From Aquatica leii (Eukaryota > Arthropoda > Insecta > Coleoptera > Lampyridae), in assembly GCA_035610365.1 (NCBI GenBank), contig CM069432.1, forward strand, positions 234,450,104-234,514,103: a stretch of DNA of 64,000 nt, in the 5' to 3' direction. Every line of letters begins with the position of its first letter. Position 1 is the stretch's first letter. A program made the translations under genes and the position numbers. A model generated the notes under the pieces. The model was not told the DNA's origin, made no database searches, and saw nothing but the letters and a program-made list of their open reading frames with translations. This document shows, in pieces, positions 58,783-64,000 of this stretch.

Positions 58783-60268
58783 GTAAGTATTGTATTTCCT
58801 GTTCTAATTTTATTTTATCTAAATTGTCAGTCGTTTGCACGTACGATTGTACGTAAATATCAGGTTGTTGTCACAAATGATTCTAATTTTTTTTTGTGTG
58901 TAATATAATATTAAAAAGTGCGTTTGGGTTCTCGCAATTATAGAGATAGAGAGCATATTTGTATTATATTTAGCAATGTAAATCTGTTTGTTTGAAATGT
59001 ACAAGTTAGGTCAACAAGGTTAATTTTGTTGTCTTTCAGCCTTGGTTAGATTTAAACGGTGTCTACTATTCTAGTTTCTAACCGTTTTGGCGCCTTTTTA
59101 ATCTTACGTTATAACACAAATAAATCGGGTATACAGATAGCCAACCGCATGCATTAAATTGGACGGTACTTTTCTGGCGGCCAATTGAAATTAGTTTGGC
59201 GGCAACACACTTGTGAGATTAGCGCTGTAATAGCGCTACTCAAAGAATCGTAAGAAAATGAATTTTAAAGATTTTATCGCTATGGTACATCTATTTGTTT
59301 GCAGATGCCTAAATATTTTAATGTATATTGTTACATTCTAATTATTGTGAAAGTCTTATCTTATTTCTCGTTATCTTGTAAAGATATTGAATTGAGGTGC
59401 TTTAAGTTATAAAATTACAATTCTTACATAGTTTCACAATGTATATAGGTATAAATGATCAAACTAAATCTACGAAAATTGCACAAATGACAAAAAGTGT
59501 ATAATTATACCGGAACAAGAACTCATAAGTCCAACTAAAACGAAATAAAAAATTTGAGTACATTAAGGCGAGATTTTAGTCGATCTACAACTACGAAACG
59601 TGCGTCGGTATTATTAATCACATTTTAGCAATTACTCACAAATACTTACATAATATTGTAGTAATCTTTTAAGTCATTGACTTTAGAACAATTGACCATA
59701 AACGTGTTCTCAGAAAGAATTTTAGTTTTGTATATAGTTTTTAATAAAGTGAACCTTTTTGATATATTACTACGCCAATTGAGGTTTTTGAACTTTTGTA
59801 GTGAAAGTTTCGCTTTGTTCAAAAACTACAAAACAAAATTAAATTTTCTACTAGGAAGACGTTTATTACTAATAATTTTAGAGCCGTTGACTTGACCACA
59901 CTATTTGCAAGTAATTAATACAGATGTAATTAAAAATACCGAGGCGTATTTCGGAGTTGCGACTTTACTGAAACCAAGTCTGATTAAAGATTTATCCTCT
60001 CCACTCGGAAAAACTATATGATAAAATTTAAATTGTTCTGTTTGGTAATTTCTGAGATTTGTAAATAAATGTAACAGGACAACAGGCAGACATTGTGTAA
60101 TAAACATGATTTTTGGACTCTAGGAGGTCATGAAACATAAAGATTCGTCAAACGGAGTAATTTTTTTAGCAGAATAGGATACATTTCTTCTTTTAAATTG
60201 GAAAGTAAAAAATTTTGTCATTTTTATGAAATTTGCAAGCGCAAAAAATATATAGAAATATATATTCG
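58783..60268. other. Non-coding stretch
   Basis: If the preceding exon is real, this begins with its intron. TAGCGCT-GTAAT-AGCGCTA at about 59220-59238 is a 7-bp perfect hairpin of unknown meaning. Nothing else was recognised. Confidence 0.45.
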
Positions 60269-61130
60269 CGGCGCAAAGTAGCATGTTTTGTCTACTAATT
60301 TTATATTTAATCAAAAAAGGCGGTAAAAAGCGATTGGTTTCTCTGAAATTTGCGAATAAAGAGAAAAAATATATGTACGAAACAAAGTACACTAAAAAGA
60401 AGATGTAATTTTACTATGAAAATCATTGGCCACAAAATGATCAATGATGTTCACATCATTTACTGGATGGAAAATTATATTGTATTTACAACAAAGATAT
60501 TTAAAAAAAACGAGGTAAAAAAACTTACACATTACAATTTCTAATTAGGTAAATTACATTTATGATTAAATATTACTGCAGAAAACATAAATAAAGTATT
60601 GAAATTATTATTTTTTACTATTGCAGACATGTAATATTAATGTAAACACGGATTGTTTTTAGTGTACTATAATAAACAGCAAGATGTCATTTTAGATTTT
60701 CTATAAAACAAAAAGACAACGTTATCTCTTATCGTAATAATAATTTTGCCGTCATGAACTCTGCAAATAACGAGAAGACAGAAATTGGTCCTGCGGCACA
60801 AAGTAGCACTTACTGAGCACAACTCAGCAGAATAGTCACTTTTGATTTAATTGAATAAGGCGGAGCTATGTATGATCGTAAAAATGTTTTTTTTTCAAGA
60901 AAAATAAAAGAAAAGAACAATTGTTTTCACGGCACAAAGTAGTACATAATGAGCACAATTCAGTACACTAGTAGTTTTCGATTTTATCGAAAATCTGTTA
61001 TTGTAAAAGTTTATGCTTTTGTAAAAACAGTAAATGGAAAAATTTTGAAATTGTTTTTGCGACAGAAGGTACCACATACTGAACACAATTCAGCACGATA
61101 ATATCTTTTAGTTTATTAGAAAAGGCGGGG
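60269..61130 (-). repeat. Degenerate tandem array, unit about 130-136 bp
   Basis: Units with the core CGGCACAAAGTAG, GAGCACAA-x-TCAGCA and a final AAGGCGG-type block start at 60794, 60930 and 61060 (diverged). A partial unit starts at 60269, and the gap to 60794 (525 bp) is close to four unit lengths. It lies next to the end of the pogo/Tigger relic, on its 3' side. Confidence 0.6.
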
Positions 61131-61134
61131 CTAA

Positions 61135-61601
61135 CTATAGTGACATATTTTCTATGACGCTCTCCAAAATTTCTTCTGTGTGCTGTTGCATTATACACAA
61201 ATTCTTGTCCACGTTAACAAAATCTTCAAATGTCATATTGTTGATATCTGTTAAGGTTGCATATAAAGTTAAAAATGATTTTAACTGAGTAAGATAGTGG
61301 AAGAAAATCATCTTCATCTAAATCAAATTTGACTCCTCTTTCTTAAAAATCATTTTTAACAATGTCTGCTTTTTGAAAACAATTTATAATGGTTTGCTGT
61401 TACAAATTGACATTCCATATTTTGCTGAGATCTGTAATGGCCTCCATTAAACTTATTGTGCATGTCAATGATTTCTTTAGTAAACAATAAATATTTAAAG
61501 AAAAGCTTTGTCTCAACTCCATTAAAAATATCATCTTCAGCGTACCCTCTACTTAAATTAAGTAAGTAATCTATTTTCCGTATTTTGCATCGATTACACA
61601 T
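61135..61601 (-). pseudogene. pogo/Tigger-type transposase relic (DDE_1 domain)
   Basis: Minus-strand frames: 61601-61356 reads AEDDIFNGVETKLFFKYL and FNGGHYRSQQNMECQFVTAN, matching the start of the DDE_1 domain (normally F-N-A-D-E-T-G-L-F, then a G-G-x-K-S-K-E-R segment). Here the first catalytic aspartate of N-A-D-E-T is lost (N-G-V-E-T). At 61400-61135 in shifted frames, FKKADIVKNDF, FDLDEDDFLPLS and MTFEDFVNVDKNL match the acidic C-terminal tail of this family. The middle of the catalytic domain is deleted. A decayed, internally deleted copy. Confidence 0.65.
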
Positions 61602-61777
61602 TCTAAGTAAAACAAAAAAAAGTCAGCTGAACGCTGCTGCTCAATTAAATCTTAAAATAATTGAATACTGGTTTGCATATATAGCTTTATGTTTGCAGTG
61701 CATTTATTAATTTATTCAAGTACGTTATCTTCTAGTTGTTTTTAGTATACTCGTGCAGTTTTTAGAATAACAACTTT

Positions 61778-62207
61778 GTGATAACATTATTTTGTATTTA
61801 TTTTTGGTGTCAGTAAATTACTGAGAAAAAACGTATAGTTCTTACAACCAAATTAAACATCATAACTAGTTTCCAGTAGTGGTATCAATATCAATACAAA
61901 TTGCGTATTAATATTCGATACATAAAATGCGATATCGCTCATCTCTAAACATAACATCATTTTTGATTTCGTTTTGTTTTATTTCAGTGTCAATAAACTT
62001 AGGACAGTAAAACATGTAAGATGTCCGTAATTTTCGATTTATTTGGCTCCAAATTTAATTTTATTGAAATGTTGCATTAGAAGATTATTTGTGCTTGCAT
62101 TGTATGTATGTATTCCTGTATGTATTTACTCGTTTCTAAGCAATAAAAAAAAATCATTCAGTTATTGATGTGAGAAGCCCCAAATGTGATTCTATTAAGC
62201 GGCGTGC
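61778..62207 (+). repeat. Second copy of the older dispersed repeat
   Basis: It shares, in the same order, an 18-base block at its start, TTTTCGATTTATTTGGCTC (62031-62049) and AATGTGATTCTATTAA...GCGGCGTGC (62183-62207) with 41713-47095. It has about 125 extra bases between the first two blocks. It serves as the empty-site reference for the Ty3 insertion. Confidence 0.7.
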
Positions 62208-62728
62208 ACTGTATTTATTTAATAAAGTTTAATTCCTTTATTTGTATGTTTAATTACTTTCATTATATCCACTATATAGTTTTTTATTTTAATAAAATAT
62301 TCTTTATATGTATACGTTGTCTAGATCACAACCAGCTTAGTTATCAGTCAAAGAATGAATAAAATATGTAAATTATTTAATCCTTGATTATTAGTAGTCA
62401 GCAAAATTTAGCAGTTTCAAACTTCTGTTGTTCTGAGTCGATGATTCAGCTGATATGTAACCGATATTAATTATCATTTTCTATTATTTTAGTATTACTA
62501 TCATCGTAAATTGCACTTTTATCGTCGTTCATTTGTAGTCTATATAATTCTTGATATGAAAGAGGGCGAGAACTACATTGCTGAGATAAAACTAAACACG
62601 ATAATATTGTCAAAATTTGTGTAAATTTTATATACAGTTCATTTAAAAACTCCTTAGTTATAATTATTTAACGTTATCTCAGTTGCACCTTTCTTTTCCT
62701 TCAAGAATATCTTGATATTTACTCTAAA
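62208..62728. other. Non-coding spacer
   Basis: A/T rich, nothing recognised. Confidence 0.45.
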
Positions 62729-63390
62729 TCTATATATATAAAAATGTTATGTTGGTTTGTGTACGCTTTAAAAACTCAGTTCTGCACCGATTGAGTTGAA
62801 ATTTTAACATGATATAAAATCCGCATCAAGGATTGTTTTTATCTATTTTTTGCATCAGTCACATATCTGCGACCGCGAGAAAAAAAATTTTTTAACGATC
62901 AGCTGTGTACCAGTGACCGCGCCATCTGCCATAAGCGATGAAAACACTCGCTGACAACCGCAATAATAATGACGCAGTCACATACATTGTTTATTTACAA
63001 AAAAATTTACATCTGATTCTGATTATTATACAATCTGAATTAAATATTCACTTAAATCAAGAATTTTTGGTGTGATAGTGTTGTGATCGAACTGCGCCTT
63101 TCACCAAATCGTAAGTAGAGGTTATATTTTATATCAAAGATGGACAGTAAAAATATTATTAACTGACAGGCAAAATAAAAGGACTTATTATAATTCAAGT
63201 GAATTTCTAACAGAAGTGAGTGGTTATATCTTTTTTATTACATCTAACACGTGGACATAATTATATTATTTAGTAATTATATTATTTATTTTGGATTAAC
63301 CTCACTTTTAATGTACATAAATATAATTATATTAAATGTCAACCATTCAATCACAATGTGCCACTGCGAGGCGTGGCAGGGTACAGCTAG
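62729..63390 (+). mobile_element. Non-autonomous Helitron (662 bp)
   Basis: It starts TCTATATATATAAAAATG after an A (62728) and ends CTAG before a T (63391), the A|TC...CTAG|T insertion that Helitrons make. Eight bases before CTAG is a hairpin with a perfect 6-bp stem (TGCCAC/GTGGCA, loop TGCGAGGC, 63359-63378), then GGGTACAG. The interior has no Rep/helicase gene. Ends are intact, so it is young or well preserved; mobility would need a helicase supplied elsewhere. Confidence 0.9.
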
Positions 63391-63631
63391 TTCTTTATAT
63401 AAATGTAGCTGATTTGCCCGTTAAAAAAGTGACTTCGTTTCTAAATGGAAACTGAAAACACATAAAACGTAGCTACTCAATGTTTTGCAAATAATGTATG
63501 TGCAAGAACGCAATGAAGCTAGCCACCAAAATAAACTACTGTGTTATCTCCAATGTCTTCTACGTTTCAGTGTATCCATTAGTTTTGTTCAAAGGAATTT
63601 TGAATTACGCGTGTTTAAAATCAATTTACAT

Positions 63632-63870
63632 TCTCCGCTTTTATAGCTATTTACGGTTGTCTTTTATACAAAGTAAATTATACTATGAAGTTTTGCTAAT
63701 AGTTGTGCACATCATATATGAATATAAAGTCAATGCAATTGTGAGCATACATTAGAGTGTGTTTCCTAGCGCTGATGCGCCCTAACAGAGTAAAGCGCCC
63801 GTCCAGTAGTTTACTCTGATTGTATTTGCACAATTGCATTGACATTGTTTTACTGCCAATTTGCATCAAT
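63632..63870 (+). repeat. Diverged copy of the ribozyme-bearing repeat
   Basis: It shares CCGTCCAGTAGT, TTTGCACAATTGCATTGACA and TTATAGCTATTTAC blocks with the minus strand of 14690-14960. The ribozyme equivalent (63772-63809) has CTGATGC and has lost the GAAA core. GTCAATGCAATTGTG at 63729-63743 and its inverse at 63829-63843 form a 15-bp perfect inverted pair around the motif. The 85-codon frame at 63498-63755 runs into this repeat and is not taken as a gene. Confidence 0.6.
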
Positions 63871-64000
63871 TAATTAGCTGTAAGTCTTAACTAAATAATA
63901 TACTATAAACTTTTTTAATTTATTTATGTTTTGATATTGGTTACTTTAATAATTAGTATTAAATACTAATATTATTGTTTCCAAATTTAAAAAATGCTAA
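63871..64000. other. AT-rich end of window
   Basis: Nothing recognised. Confidence 0.5.

Noticed and set aside
1..64000. CRISPR array, prophage, tRNA or rRNA genes, telomeric repeats
   Set aside because: No regularly spaced short repeats with unique spacers, no cloverleaf or rRNA segments and no telomere-type runs were recognised; the window is eukaryotic.

Overview
The window looks like a 64 kb piece of an AT-rich arthropod (probably insect) nuclear genome. It holds almost no host coding sequence and is dominated by transposable elements (TEs) in all stages of decay. Evidence for this origin: piggyBac, Tc1/mariner, pogo, Jockey-type LINE, Penelope and Ty3 elements, a Helitron, and a multi-copy insect protein family (DUF7869-like), set in very AT-rich introns or intergenic DNA. 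There is no operon structure, no CRISPR array, and no tRNA or rRNA gene that I can recognise. No species-level call is possible.

Layout. 1-359 is the C-terminal end of a Helitron helicase. 4126-6270 is a minus-strand LINE. 6915-9738 has a piggyBac-like N-terminal scrap and a broken DUF7869-like gene. 12676-14960 has a mariner scrap, a Jockey RT relic and a repeat that carries a complete hammerhead-ribozyme fold. 19637-24700 is an old Ty3-type element with a Lys-type primer-binding site. 25620-27903 is a piggyBac with both inverted ends and three subterminal palindromes. 28490-29400 and 32202-33024 are two Penelope relics. 33588-36898 is a second piggyBac. It contains an antisense two-exon mini-gene in its middle and a 415-bp MITE with a TTA target duplication near its 3' end.

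37101-39146 has a coiled-coil coding scrap and a second LINE. 41897-46923 is the youngest element: a Ty3 retrotransposon with an intact pol ORF, a complete 1352-bp 3' LTR and only 45 bp of its 5' LTR. It is inserted with an ATTT duplication into an older repeat, and a second copy of that repeat lies at 61778-62207. 49237-50919 is a solo LTR of a related family with an ACAG duplication. 51752-56015 has a third LTR candidate, a motif-bearing tail, a mariner relic and an internally deleted Tc1 relic. 58724-58782 is a 59-nt open reading segment with good splice sites, the best candidate for a host exon. 60269-61601 has a tandem array next to a pogo/Tigger relic. 62729-63390 is a textbook non-autonomous Helitron, and 63632-63870 is a diverged sister of the ribozyme repeat.

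How it works together: the window reads as a TE graveyard, perhaps inside a large intron of the gene that owns the 59-nt exon. The youngest events are the Ty3 element, the solo LTR, the Helitron and the MITE. The least explained items are the hammerhead at 14821-14864, the spliced 46-codon mini-gene at 34749-35287, the palindromes in the piggyBac ends and the 59-nt exon. All identities come from reading translations and repeats by eye; no database search was run.
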